The notes below the pieces were generated by a model. It was not told the DNA's origin. It made no database searches and was given only the letters and a program-made list of their open reading frames with translations. A stretch of DNA of 64,000 bases, from contig OX422208.1 in assembly GCA_949130495.1 (NCBI GenBank), forward strand, positions 645,938,023 through 646,002,022, in the 5' to 3' direction. Source of the DNA: Sambucus nigra (Eukaryota > Streptophyta > Magnoliopsida > Dipsacales > Adoxaceae). Made by a program: the position numbers and the translations under genes. Of the stretch, positions 46,318-58,091 are shown piece after piece (position 1 is the stretch's first letter; the number at the start of each line of letters is the position of its first letter).

Positions 46318-47337
46318 ATGGCACCACGTGTTGCCCCCACCAAATATGACTCCACCGTAATCCACCCCTCCGGTCACAGCGAATACCGCTCCCACCAAGA
46401 GGAGCGATGGTGCGCCCAATACTTCGGTTTGGGCCGCAAACTCCATATGGAGCGCGCGGTCCAATGGGAAGCTCTGCCCAACTCCATCACCGTCCTTTTC
46501 ATGGCTTAGGGTTGGTGCCGTTTCCTCAACCAACCTCACGACGCGGTTTAGGCAATCGAAGTCCGCTCATTCTATGGTACACTCGTCCGGACGAGCCAAT
46601 TCGAGGCCGAAGCTTTCGTGGATGGGACTCCCATACCCTTTTCCTTGGCCCATCTCACGACCAAGCTGGCCGAGTTTATTGTCCCAGATGTCCCAGAATT
46701 TACGTATCCCCAAAATGTCCCCCCGGTCGATAAGGACATTATCATGGCCCGCATTGCACCAAACGTGGCTTGGGCGGGGCAAACCGTCGCCGTTGGACGC
46801 CTCAACGAGAAGGCGCGCCTTACATTTCAGATTGTGTGCACCAACTTATTGCAAACGTCCAATAACTCTGCCATGCAGCCTCGGCAAGCTACCCTCACAT
46901 ATCATCTCTTCGACCCCCAAACTTCCATCCATTTGGGCCGCACCTTATACGCGGACATCATTAACGCATCCTTGGATGAGAAGGGCGTCGCCCCCCTTCC
47001 TTATGCCCGCTTGATCACATACATCCTTAAGGATGCTGGCATAGAGGCGCCGAGCGACCATACGCGCCTCCCCGGTCCTTTCGGACAAGGGACCCGCACC
47101 AAAAGCGCCAAACAACTAGCCGTCCTCCGGGCTAGACGGGGTGATGATGTCGAAGATGAGGGTGCCTCGAGTGACAACGAGGAAGACATAGGGGAAGCTA
47201 GTGAGGACGTTGAGATGGGGGATCTCGGTCCGGACGAAGAGTCGGCAGACGAGGAGGACGACCCAGATTTCGAGTGGGAGGGAACGGACCTATCCGCGCG
47301 TATGTCGGTGCTGGAGACCAACTTCAACACCTTTTAG
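46318..47337 (+). pseudogene. Athila extra (env-position) ORF, putative plant transposon protein, two stops
   Basis: One frame from ATG 46318 (MAPRVAPTKYDSTVIHPSGH), interrupted by TAG at 46507 and 46549, continuing through FYGTLVRTSQFEAEAFVDGT, APNVAWAGQTVAVGRLN, LGRTLYADIINASLDEK and PLPYARLITYILKDAGIEAP. It ends in a strongly acidic tail (about 47140-47290). The TAG at 47335 may be another nonsense change, because the frame goes on (TNYERDMNIVLRFQADIYRH) to about 47490. The fold-like central part resembles the 'putative plant transposon protein' domain found in Athila ORFs. No signal peptide or clear membrane anchor is seen in the main part, so the label 'envelope' is not supported; the acidic tail looks nuclear. 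It is more GC-rich than its surroundings. Confidence 0.75.
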
Positions 47338-47489
47338 ACCAACTACGAGCGCGACATGAACATCGTTCTCCGCTTCCAAGCGGACATCTATCGGCACATA
47401 GGGGATCCTAATGAGCCACTACCTTCCTACTACCAGAACCCCTATGACCCCCTCCCATCCCCCACCCCGGTGAAGCTTTATATGGTGTT

Positions 47490-49180
47490 GGCAGCTTTTT
47501 CCTTATTTTTCCCTATTCGCAGTTGTATGCTTTCCCCTGCACATGTAACACAGTCTTGTTGTAATAAAAACTGCATTTTCTCTATTTGTTTGTTTTATTT
47601 TTCCGCACTTTTTATTCGCTTTGAGTTAGATTTTAGTCCTTTTTGCTTGAGGACAATGCAAAAGTCTAAGTTAGGGGGGGTCACAAGTGCGTATTTCTAA
47701 AACTTCACAAATTTTTCTAAATGCCGACAAAAAAAATCCAAAAAAAATCATAAAATTTGAAAAACCCAAAAATATTTTTGTTCAAAATAAATAAAAATTG
47801 GAATTCAAATTTTTCAAAAATATCATTAAAAGTCGAATTGAAGTCTCAAGTGGTGAAATTTAACGTACACATAGCCAAAATTGACCAAAGATGGAAATTG
47901 AGAGAAAATTGACGACTTAACAAATAAGTGTGGAGATTAACAAACCCGGTGAGATTCGAGCCCATCACTTTTTGCGAGTTTTTAAATCAATCCGAGTTAA
48001 TTGTTAACTCAAAGTTCTTTTCAGCGCCTAAAAAGTTGTCAAGGATCTCAATCCGTCCATTTTGATCGGTTTTGAAAAATGAGTGTAACATTGCTTTGAA
48101 AAAACGTGCGAAATTGATCTCTAAACTTGAATTCATCTCGAAGCGCATATGGTAACGCAATTGGTATTTTGGACTATGAAGTAGGCCCTCGTTTGTCACC
48201 CAAAAATATTGGCCAGAAAAAGTACCGAATAATTACCCTTTTTGTAACCCAATTTGAGCCAAACAAATTGTCCCTTTCATTTGGTAACCCAAAAAAAAGA
48301 AACCCAAATAGCCGGAATTGTGAAAAATGAGAAAATTCAGAATTTAAGTCCGAAAAGTGCATAAAAAGGGGCAAGAAATAAATAAATATGCTCAAAAAAA
48401 ATTGAGCAATAGCCCGAAAAAAGCACAAGTGAACATCATTAATGACTTTTCCAATTCCAACCTTCCCGACAATTGTCATTTTACCCCATATACCTCAAAA
48501 CCCGAAAAAGTCCTAACCGAGTCTAAATTGCGAAGTTGGTTACCGCGTGGAGAGCTAATACACCAAAAGATAATAAAGGAGATTAAGCGCGTGAAATAAA
48601 AGCAATGTTCCCATTTTTTAAAACCGTAATCCTTTTATGAGGTCCTTTCACTACAAAATTTCCGTCTTTCTAACCATATGCGTGATTTTACTGCCATTAC
48701 ATTTACTCTTTATATCACGCATACCAAGAGAATAGCCATAATCCGAGAGATTCATTTGTGAGAGCATTCCGTGAGAAATTGAAATCAAAACAAATTTTCG
48801 GAGAAGTAATGTAATGATCAATCGGTGGAAATTAGCGGTTGTATTTCTGGCTACGCACACACACACCACGGTTTGAGACTTGTAAATATGACTTGATGAT
48901 GACTATTTTCTGGAAAAGTTTGAATTGCACAATTTTTGCATATTTTGAATTCTCTTTGAGTCGAATTTTGTGTGTATATTCTCTGCAAACCCTCACGAGA
49001 CAACACTCGTCCTACTAGGGTAACCTAGGGGTTCAACGGCTTGTTGCATACGCTAAATACAATCGCTTGCCCACGAAAAAGGTATTTTATCCCAATAAAA
49101 TGTTTTTTTTTTTAGAGTTGAGCCACGCTAGGATTCTTTTACATTGCTCGGGACGCGCAAAGTTCTAAGTTAGGGGGGTT
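47490..49180 (+). other. Athila 3' untranslated region with two polypurine-like tracts
   Basis: AT-rich, no gene. The phrase gtctaagttagggggggtc occurs at 47662-47680, and a second, ttctaagttaggggggttt, at 49162-49181 immediately before the 3' LTR. The latter is the working polypurine tract by position; the first is an upstream copy 1.5 kb away. Short ORFs in both directions between them have no recognisable domain. Confidence 0.7.
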
Positions 49181-50772
49181 TGATTAGACATAAATTCTTC
49201 CTAATTTATCCCTTGATTTAGCTACTTTTGGCACCTCGAACAACGTAATTGAGTTGGATTTATCTCATAACTGTGCTACTGACTGATCCTAATGAGCACA
49301 CCGAGTTTCTGGTATTTTGTAGTGATTTTGCAGGTATTTGATGTCAAGAAACGAAAGAAGGAAATCGGTAGAATCAAGAAAGAAAGAAGGAAATGTCTCA
49401 AGGGAAAAAGCATAATTTCTACACGGAATTCAGGTGAGGTACCTAAGAGAAGTCGAAGACATCTCACTCACGAGCACAAAGGAAGAAACGACACCCAAAT
49501 CGGAATCCCGGAACAAAAGTTATGAGCAGTCAAAGAGGAGCCAGAAAGTCAAATAGCCGGACCGGTCCGCCCCTACCCCGGACCGGTCCGCCTTGCCAAA
49601 CTCCAGAAGACCCAGGATCGCATGCAAACCGAAGGAGGCAAAAATAAAAGGAACCGGTCCGCCCCCGGACCGGTCTGCCCCAAAATAAAAAGAACCGATC
49701 CGCCTTGGGGGAAGACCGATCCGCCTAAGACCCGGATCGGTTCGGTCTTCGAGATCTGAAAATTTTCTCTTCCTAAAAAAACTCCTAGTGTGCAGCTGAC
49801 TTCCGATATTGTTATAGGGTATAAAAGACCCGATTTAGTATTGTTATAGGGAGGAAGAAATAGTAGGTTTTACCGCTTCTTCTTCAGAAACCCTAGTTTA
49901 GTTAACATTGGGAGATTTATTTCAAACATTTTGAAGATTTATTCAGCACTTTTTGTGAGTATCAGTTTCATCCATTGTTGCATTTATTGTTTGGATAATT
50001 TTAGTGAGTAATTTTTATTTCTCATTCGTTTCTACATCTAATTATCATTTTCCCTAGATTAATTATGAATTCCTGCACATCAATCATTGTTTCATTAAAT
50101 TCAATATGTTATGCTAGATTTTCCAAGGTCGGGGTACATGAACCCAACCTGATGTGTTAGTGTATGTGTATAAAATTGATCAGATGAATTTATTGATTGA
50201 CTGTGATCGTAATGCATAGTTACACAATAATTTTAAATCTTTATATCTCGTTTGCCTCTGGGTACTCGTGATGATTTAGAGTGCAATTTGAGTGTCACTA
50301 TCGCGATACTGATTTACTCATCCTCAGATTAGGTATGACGCGGGCTTGAACCTCGTATACATAATGCTTGGGTGTACTAAATTCCGGGTCAGATCAATCA
50401 GATAAATTTATGATTAATATTATCACTGCACTACACTAGGGTTGGAGGATTGTATTCCCGCCCTATTCTTCTCATCATTTAAAACAAAAAGTGTCGAATC
50501 ATCCTTCATTCATAATTTAGGTAAGTTAGTGTAGTTGCAATTTTTTTATAATTTCATCTTTGCATTTAGTTGTAATCCTTCCCAAAATCAAATCATTTTC
50601 CCTTTATCTTTAGAGTCAAGGTTAGGATTCCTCCGTCTTTTCCGTCGTCACAACTTCGTTGTCCTTTTTCCCTGAGGATCGATACCCGACTTGTCGGATT
50701 ATTACTTGAGCAACAGGCTTACACTTGAGCCTAGAGTGAACGCATTTCTTAGACACATTATCAGTCGCGTCA
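49181..50772 (+). repeat. Athila 3' LTR (1,592 bp)
   Basis: tgattagacataaattc to cgcgtca, TATA box at 49820-49827, palindromic block 49559-49750. It has one extra about 16-bp palindrome unit (cggaccggtctgcccc, near 49664-49680) compared with the 5' LTR. Confidence 0.95.
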
Positions 50773-50777
50773 TGACG

Positions 50778-51372
50778 CAAATAACTGAACAACAAGCCAA
50801 GTACTTGGAGGATCAGACTTTGGCCAGAACAGAAAGGGAAATACAATGAGAGGAGAACAATTCTCTGTACGAGAAGTTTATCAGATTGAATCCCTCAGCA
50901 TTCTCAGGTTTTATAGATCCTTTAGATGTTAAGGCTTGGGTTAGAGACACAGAAACTACATTCGGGGTGATGAATTTACCTGGTGCGCAAAAGTTAATTT
51001 TGTCTACTTTCATGTTAAAAGGCGAAGCTAAATATTGGTGGGAGTCTTCAAAACATTTATTGCTTACTCCGGGGGGAGTTGAGGTACTTACTTGGGATTT
51101 GTTTATTAAAGTCTTATATGAAAAATATTTTCCTCGTATGTATCGAAAGCAAAAAGAGAGAGAATTTTTATCATTGACTAAGGGTAATATGTCGATCATG
51201 GAGTATGAAACTAAATTTATATATTGGTCTCGATTCTCATTACGTTTCTTACATGATGAGGAGGATAAATACACTAGATTTCAGGATGGATGGAACTTGG
51301 TTATCAAGTCTAGACTCACTGCACTTGAAATGGTAGATTATACTTTTTTAGTCAACAAAGCTATGATGGTTG
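50778..51372 (+). pseudogene. Gypsy gag core of the plus-strand host element, cut by the second insertion
   Basis: Shows FSGFIDPLDVKAWVRDTETT, FMLKGEAKYWWESSKHLL and EVLTWDLFIKVLYEKYFP, the retrotransposon gag domain (about 50886-51300), with a TGA shortly before it at about 50848. It runs to TFLVNKAMMV, where the LTR at 51373 begins. The natural continuation is at 58097. Confidence 0.85.
51368..51372. repeat. target-site duplication GGTTG, left copy
   Basis: Exact match to 58092-58096. Confidence 0.9.
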
Positions 51373-52973
51373 TGTAACACCCCATAATTTTGAGGATATT
51401 AAATTTAATTAATTTTAGGTGAAATATAACTTATTTTAATTTGGAGAAATTTAAATTTATGATTTGGAGAATGTAGTTAAATGGGAGGATTTAGTTAAAT
51501 TTGGTGAATTGAGATTTAATTAATTCATATCATTTTTAGACTTCACATGTGTAGCATTTTGAGGTCGAAATTAGAGAATGTTATAAAGTAATTCGAATGA
51601 TAATTTTGAGTGTACGGTTGATTTCAGATAGGCCGAATTAGTCAAAATAGAGTACCCGGGAGTAGTAATTGGCTCTCGAGGAATTTTTAGGCATAAATGG
51701 GATCACACGGAAGTGTTTGGGCCATTTTAATTTAGACCACAAGTCTAATTTCGGGATTAGCATTAGAAAATCTAAATTTAAGAGTTTGGGGTGGACACAG
51801 CTATATAAGGAAATATTATAAAACCCAAATTAGAGAGGTTGGGGCAGACAAAATTCAAAGAGAAACCCCTAGGCTTGCAGAGAAGAAAATAGGGAGAACT
51901 TAGAGAGCTTTTGAGAGTTAAATCCACCATCGTCATCAAAGGAATCAGACTCTACAAATCATATACAGGCAAGTGGTTATTTTTTTCAATGAAAATATGT
52001 AATAATCAATTCATATCATAGTGGGTGTAAATTAAATTCATTTTGGGTGGGTGATCACATGTATTAAATATATAGGTATATAAGAGTGTAGATATTTATA
52101 TACGGGCAAATTACATGAAGTAAAAAGGTAAATACTTGTATATGACCAGTGAGACTTCTGTACAGTGCAATTAAAAATGATTAATAAAGTTAATATGATA
52201 AATAACTTATGAAGGAAAGGTACGAATTACTCGAGCTTGAGTAGTGTGTTAAGGAATTTTCAGGACAAGGCTAGTTAGACGGGGTAGTGTAAATAGGAAG
52301 GTTAGATAGGAAGCGTTAGGTGTTCACTTTAAATGAGGGGTGAGTAGTATCTCAAGTGAGTGCGACACTAACTTAAATATGAAAAGCATTCATGCATTTT
52401 ATTTATTTCATTTTAATTCACTTGCAAAATATTTTCAAAAGGATTTGGGCTCTGACCCGTACTTGCAAAATATTTTTAAAACCTTTTAGGTGTCCATCCA
52501 CAGGGACGCAAAACTTAACGATCTGTTCTAGGGATGCATAGCTGCAGCAGGTGTGGATGCTTGCAGGATTCGGACTTAGTCGCTTCAATTATTTCATTTC
52601 TAGAGTAGGATGCAGCCCAGTTATTTTGATTGGGCATGTTTCCCCGGCTATTTTATTTCAGTTGGGCTTTGTATTTATATTATTATTCTGTTGAATTATT
52701 ATTTTGGATTTGGGATTTTTAGCCGATGGTTTATTCGGCCACTTTTTTATATTTATGTAGTATTGATTTAGACTCTGTGATTATGTGATTGGTTTAATTT
52801 ATATTTTCGCATGTTATTATTATTTAATTAAAAGATAAAAATTTGACATCGGCTTTTTGAATATTAGGTGGTTAGTAAGTTTTAAAAAGTTTTCGACAGT
52901 GATGCTAAGAATCAACCATTTTTAATTTAATAAAGGATTGATCATCCGGTATTTAATTTGGCGAGGCGTCATA
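51373..52973 (+). repeat. 5' LTR (1,601 bp), internally deleted
   Basis: Matches the 3' LTR at both ends but lacks about 1.0-1.1 kb equivalent to about 56090-57200 (junction near 52000-52060). TATA box ctatataagg at 51801-51810 lies in the retained part. No gene. Confidence 0.9.
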
Positions 52974-52975
52974 GA

Positions 52976-52987
52976 TGGTATCAAAGC
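52976..52987 (+). other. primer-binding site
   Basis: tggtatcaaagc, two bases after the LTR end, one base off the initiator tRNA-Met complement tggtatcagagc. Confidence 0.8.
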
Positions 52988-53161
52988 ATCAAGTTCTAGA
53001 GTCCTTAGGATTTGTGTGGCTTTTCACGTTTCAGCTTAGCGTTATTTGATGTAGAGCCTTATGATAGGATTGTTGTATCCTTTTACATACGCGCATTTAC
53101 GTTCTTTTGCTATTATATATGTATAAACAATAAACTCATATAACTCGCTTTAAAATTTCAG

Positions 53162-54300
53162 ATGTCGCCTAGGAGATGTAGACCGGCTAGAGCAACAACA
53201 AGGGATAAAGAGAGGGAGACTCATCAGGAGCCAGCGGTTTCGTAGCCGTAGCCACCATCAGGGAGGATGACGACTGCATAGGTGGCGAAAATAGTAACCC
53301 AGACAGTCAATGCAGCTATGACAGCTATGGTCGTTCACTTCCCACAGACCTAGCCACAGCCGCTAGTAGCACCAGAGATCCAGGTCCATCTACTTGGCAG
53401 AGATTCAGAGAGTCATTTCAAAAGGGCCACCCACCCAAATTTCATGGTAGCTCTGATATAGTTAAGGCGTGTCAGTGGAAGAAGAATATACAGCTCCACT
53501 TGCGCATGGTGGAGTATAGTGAGATGCAGAAATAGATGTTAGCTACTTTCAGACTTGCTGGAGCAGCATTACAGTGGTGGGAGTTAATTACCTCCGCTGA
53601 GGAGAGAGATAGGATGATGAATACTGAGTTCTAGGTACGATTTGATCGTAAGTATTTTCCTCCGGTAGTAGAGATCGAGATGCGGAAAAAATTCAGTGAG
53701 GTCAACCAGGATGATCGCTGCATAGCAGAGTATGAGAAGGAGTTCACCCATTTAGCTAATTTTATGCTAGACGAGGTGAGTAATGAGGAGCAGAAGAAAG
53801 AAAGGTTTATAGATGGATTAGCCTAGAAGATTAGGCAACAATTGATCGACCACCCAGCATTGGTGACGTATACGAATGTCGTCAATGCAGAATTATTACA
53901 CTGCCAGGATTATCGCTTGCACATGAAGGGAAGAAAGAGAAGAGGTGAACCCAGCTAGCAGGGCCAGGTAGGTGGGTCTACTATTAGCGGAGCACAGCAG
54001 TAGGATAGCATGCAGCGGGGGCAGGACTTCATGTAAGGGAATTCTTCCAAGAGATTCAGATCCGGGGGCAATCGAATGGATAACCTGGATCTTAGACAAG
54101 GCCAGTAAGGTCCCGATCAGCAGCAACACTTTATTCCTCAGGGCCGCCAGGTCTAGGGGAATGGCGGGGGAGGCCAGCAAGGAAAGGATCAGTGGCAAGG
54201 AGGATTTTCTAGAAAGTGTTTCTTTTATGGAGAGGCGGGTCACTTAAAGAGAGATTGCCCTGAACGAGGCAGGGGCAACTACAGAATGAGATTCTAGATG
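53162..54300 (+). pseudogene. Gypsy gag, heavily stop-mutated
   Basis: ATG at 53162 (MSPRRCRPARATTRDKERET). There is a frameshift near 53390-53400, then the gag core (GHPPKFHGSSDIVKACQW, MLATFRLAGAALQWWELIT, RKYFPPVVEIEMRKKFSEV, EYEKEFTHLANFMLDEV). A basic Gln/Gly-rich tail and a knuckle, CFFYGEAGHLKRDC (about 54215-54258), follow; its second Cys has become Tyr (TGT to TAT). Stops: TAG 53243, 53249, 53279, 53351 in the first frame, and TAG 53533, 53632, 53824, 53956, 54001, TAA 54034, TAA 54106, TAG 54154 and 54295 in the second. No TGA occurs among the thirteen. Confidence 0.9.
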
Positions 54301-55455
54301 TACATCCACTACAGCAGTTCATTGGTCAGTTCGAATGAAAGAATTTTAACGAGGAACCTAAAGACCAGGCAAAACAGCTAGAGTATGGAGGTAAATTTTC
54401 TTGATTATCCTATGAGTATGGGGTATGTTTTGAGTGGCATTGGGGGTGTCACAACATAAGATTGTTATCTCTAGGATTCGCAAGTAAGTCGAATTTTGTG
54501 AGTGCGTTGGTCGTAATAACCATATGATATATGTAGTTACCGTGGGGTAGCGGGGTTCTTTGGTGTTAACCGCGAGAGAGTGGGAGTGTACACTAAGAGG
54601 ATGTTTTACATGAGAGGTTACTACTTTTAAGAAGTAGGGTAGTAGGGTAGATGATTTTCCAAGTTTCAGCTGGTTAACGAGGGTTTGGAGCTATAGTGGA
54701 TAGTTATAGTAAGACTTGGTGTTCGTTGTACCAGGGTATGGATTATTTCTGCTAAGTATCACCCGAGATAGGGTCTAGCTTATATATACGAGTATACACG
54801 TTAAAATGTGTTACATAATAGACTTATAATGATATGCTTATATTATGAATTTTGATCCCGGGGAGTAGGGAAGTGTACTGATGAGATTCAAGGTGGATAG
54901 GATTATTTTCGAGCGGGAAGATATTCGGGATTTTTCGCGCTAAGAAACTAGTGATAGTAAGGGTGCGGTATTGTATGTTGTCTTTTGTAGCATAAGAGTG
55001 GGTGTGTAACTTTTATGTTAAGAGACAGGTATTTGGGGGTACGTGTTATGGACTGAGGACCTAACGGATCTCAACGATCAGTAATGTTAGGTAGTAGTGT
55101 ATCAGGGGGGTTCCTTGTTTGGATTTCTCTTTGCGAGACGTCCCACGAATGAAATTTAGTGCAGCGTTGGAAGTAGGGAGATGTTTGGTCATTAGGACAT
55201 GGGGTGGGTACCTCAATTATTATTCATATATGTAGTTATAACTGTGAGTTGAAAGTTATATTACGGTTTAAGGCTGGTAGAGCCAGGTATCATTTTGTGC
55301 GGATAAGAACGGGTATAGGGTGTATGGTCGCCCTAGTTTATTAATTAAAATTTAAAATAAATCGCGATTAGAAGTGTTAGAGATATGTGAATAGGGAGTT
55401 AGTATAGGCTTGGAGTATTAGGCTTATCTTAATTTTTAGGACAAAATTCCTTTGT
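54301..55455 (+). other. internal noncoding region of the gag-only element
   Basis: About 1.15 kb with no domain. It begins where protease would lie in an autonomous relative but shows no DTG/DSG, RT or integrase motif in any frame I read. It ends in the phrase acaaaattcctttgtaagggggaagt, the usual 3' end before a Gypsy LTR. Confidence 0.6.
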
Positions 55456-55467
55456 AAGGGGGAAGTA

Positions 55468-58091
55468 TGTAACACCTCATAATTTCGAGGACATTAATTA
55501 TTTTTGGGTGAAATAGAACTTATTATAATTTAGAGAAATTTAAATTTATGATTTGGAGAATATATTTAAATGGGAGGATTTAGTTAAATTTGATGAATTG
55601 AGATTTAATTAATTCGAATCATTTTTAGATTTCACATGTGTCGCATTGAGGTCGAAATTGGTGAATGTTATAAAGTAATTCAGATGACAATCCTGAGTGC
55701 ACGGTTGATTCCGAGTAGGTCGAAATAGTCAAAATAGAATACCCGAGGGTAGTAATTGGGTCTCGTGGCATTTTTAGGCATAACTGGGCTCACATGGGGG
55801 TGTTTGGGCCCTTTTAATTTAGCCCATAAGTCTAATTTCAGGATTAGCATTAGAAAATCTAAATTTAAGAGTTTGGGGTGGACATAACTCTATAAGGAAA
55901 TATTATAAATCCAAATTAGAGAAGTTGGAGCACACACAACTCAAAGAGAAAATCCTAGGCTTGCACAAAAGAAAAGAATGAGAACTTGGAGAGCTTTTGG
56001 GAGTCAAATCCACCATCTTCATGAAAGGAATCAGACTACAAATCATATACAGGCAAGTGGTTAATTTGTTTCAGTGTAAATATTTTGGAAGACGCTTAGA
56101 TTAGTAGGGTTTATTTTGAGCAGAAGCTAAAAGCTTGAGGGACTCAGCCATGGCGGATGGATCAAAGCAGGAAGAAAGAGGAGAGTCAAACCCAAAAGGT
56201 CGTTTGAATGACCTGTGACGTCGTTCGAGCGATGCTGCCCACACCTACTTAATTTCGTTCTTTTTTTCGACCGAGGCTTTTGGGAGACTAGTGAGAACTA
56301 TAATGACATTTTCCCTACTCAGGGACCTACCCAGCTTGTTCCTTTTTCCAGCCCAGCCTGAGGGTTGAGGGATTATAAATTTTTAGTGACATACCTGACT
56401 TAGATCAATTCGTTATTTTATTTTTGTTAGCCCAAAAATGTTGGGAATTATAGAGATAACGGTGATGAAAATTTTATCTCTCGTGCTTAGAGACTTAGTT
56501 CGTGAAAACAAACTATGGGAAAGGAAAAATATAAGTGTGGGAATTATTTGTGGAATTTGGAGTGACGAATTTTAAAAAGGGTTTAAATTACGGGCCGAGG
56601 AAATATGCTCGGGCATTTTGGTTGAGTGATACCATTTATTAATTAAAATGCAAATTAATTTAAGTTTAGAGTTCGAAAATTGACTCAGGTATTTTTGGGC
56701 AAGTGCGACGGGTGTTAGGAATGGATTAGATGAGTTTAAATTAATTATATATATATATATATATATATACACGTTGTGATTGTGTAGTGTATATATATTT
56801 ATGTTCTTTATAAATATTGGTGTGAATAATATTTATAGGAATACATGCCCCTCTAATGCTATCACGGGAGGTTGCGCGTTGTGGGTTAATCCCCTGGCTA
56901 GTGAATGCAGGGCGAGTATAATCCCCTGGTCATAAGAGTCCAAGATTTATATTGTGTGATTTATTTTGGGGGGTGAGACGCTTTGGGTATGATTCGGTCT
57001 CACGGCCAGGGAACTATGGCCGCCTCCTATACGTTTACTTTTGTTTTACTGATTCGGGGAGCTAACCGCATCAGGGTTTCAGGTGGATGAGTATACCTGG
57101 GGTGATAGCATTTTAAAGAAAACATCCGGTGAGTGCATACTCCGGAGGATGGATATACATAAGGCATGTGTGTGAGTGTTTTAATATATAATACGTATAT
57201 ATGGTGTAGATATTTATATACGGGTGGAATACATTAAGTGCAGTTGTATTAAATATATGCGTATATAAGAGTGTAGATATTTATATATGGGAAATTACAT
57301 GAAGTAAAAAGGTAATTACTTGTATATAACTAGTGAGACTGTTATATAGTGCAATTAAAAAGGATTAATTAAGTTAATGTGATAAATTACTTATGAAGGA
57401 AAGGTATGAATTACTCGGGCTAGAGTAGTGTGTCAAGGAATTTTTAGGACAAGTCTAGTTAGATGGGGTAGTGTAATTAGGAGGGTTAGATAGGAAGCGT
57501 TAGGTGTGTATTTTAGATGAGGGGGGAGTATTATCTCAAGTGAGTAAGACACTAATTTAAATATGAAGAGCATTCATGCATTTTAATTGTTGCATTTTAA
57601 TTCACTTGTAAAATATTTTCAAAAGGATTTGGGCTCTGACCCGTACTTGCAAAATATTTTCAAAACCTTTTAGGTGTCTATCCATAACAACGCAAAACTT
57701 GACGATATGTTCCAGGGATGCGTGGGTGCAACAGGTGTGGATGCTTGCAAGATTCGTACTTAGTCACTTCGGTTATTTCATTCCTAGAGTAGGATGCATC
57801 TTAGTTATTTAATTTGGACATGTTACCCCGGTTATTTTATTTCAGTCAGGCTTTATATTCAGATTATTATTATGTTGAATTATTATTTTGGATTTGGAAT
57901 TTTTAGCTGATGGTTGATTCGGCCAGTTTTTATTTATTTATGCAGTATTGATTTAGACTCTGTGATTTTGTGATTGGTTAGTAAGTTCTAAAAAGTTTTC
58001 GACGGTGATGCTAAGAATGAACCAGATGAGAGACCTTTTTTAATTTAATAAATGACTGATCTCCCGGTATTTAATTAGGCAGGGTGTCACA
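55468..58091 (+). repeat. 3' LTR (2,624 bp), the fuller copy
   Basis: tgtaacacctcataatttc to gtgtcaca. It carries (TA)n near 56747-56769, the gggaggttgcgcg block shared with 4306-5889, and a palindrome tcgttcgagcga at 56221-56232. It contains about 1 kb absent from the 5' LTR. No gene. Confidence 0.9.

Larger units (their letters stand above)
38282..50772 (+). mobile_element. Athila-type Ty3/Gypsy element, 12.5 kb, complete structure
   Basis: LTRs 38282-39859 and 49181-50772 are very similar, with an exact TGACG duplication at 38277-38281 and 50773-50777. The order is LTR, primer-binding site, gag-protease-RT-RNase H-integrase in one frame (40008-45554), an extra ORF (46318-47337) at the place where Athila carries its env-like gene, a 1.5-kb 3' untranslated region and the LTR. 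The RT and integrase motifs ([38 protein letters not shown]) are of Athila type. Coding regions are disabled by stops. It inserted in the gag of the plus-strand Gypsy host. Confidence 0.95.
51373..58091 (+). mobile_element. gag-only LTR element with unequal LTRs, 6.7 kb
   Basis: LTRs 51373-52973 and 55468-58091 (both tgtaacacc... with ends gcgtcata / gtgtcaca), a GGTTG duplication, a primer-binding site at 52976-52987 (tggtatcaaagc) and a polypurine tract at 55456-55465 (aagggggaag). The internal region is only 2.5 kb and encodes a decayed gag with a zinc knuckle. I saw no protease, RT or integrase motif in 54300-55455. It is therefore a non-autonomous element of the plant Gypsy type. The two LTRs differ by about 1 kb. 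Confidence 0.92.

Noticed and set aside
46318..47700. Envelope glycoprotein for the extra Athila ORF
   Set aside because: No signal peptide, no clear membrane anchor in the conserved part and no furin-like site; hydrophobic residues appear only after the TAG at 47335 in likely noncoding sequence.
47987..48599. Short ORFs of 67-101 codons
   Set aside because: They lie in AT-rich Athila 3' untranslated sequence, overlap on both strands and have no domain.
53896..54247. ORFs on both strands (115 and 91 codons)
   Set aside because: They are shadows of the stop-mutated gag frame, which has the knuckle and gag core in a different frame.
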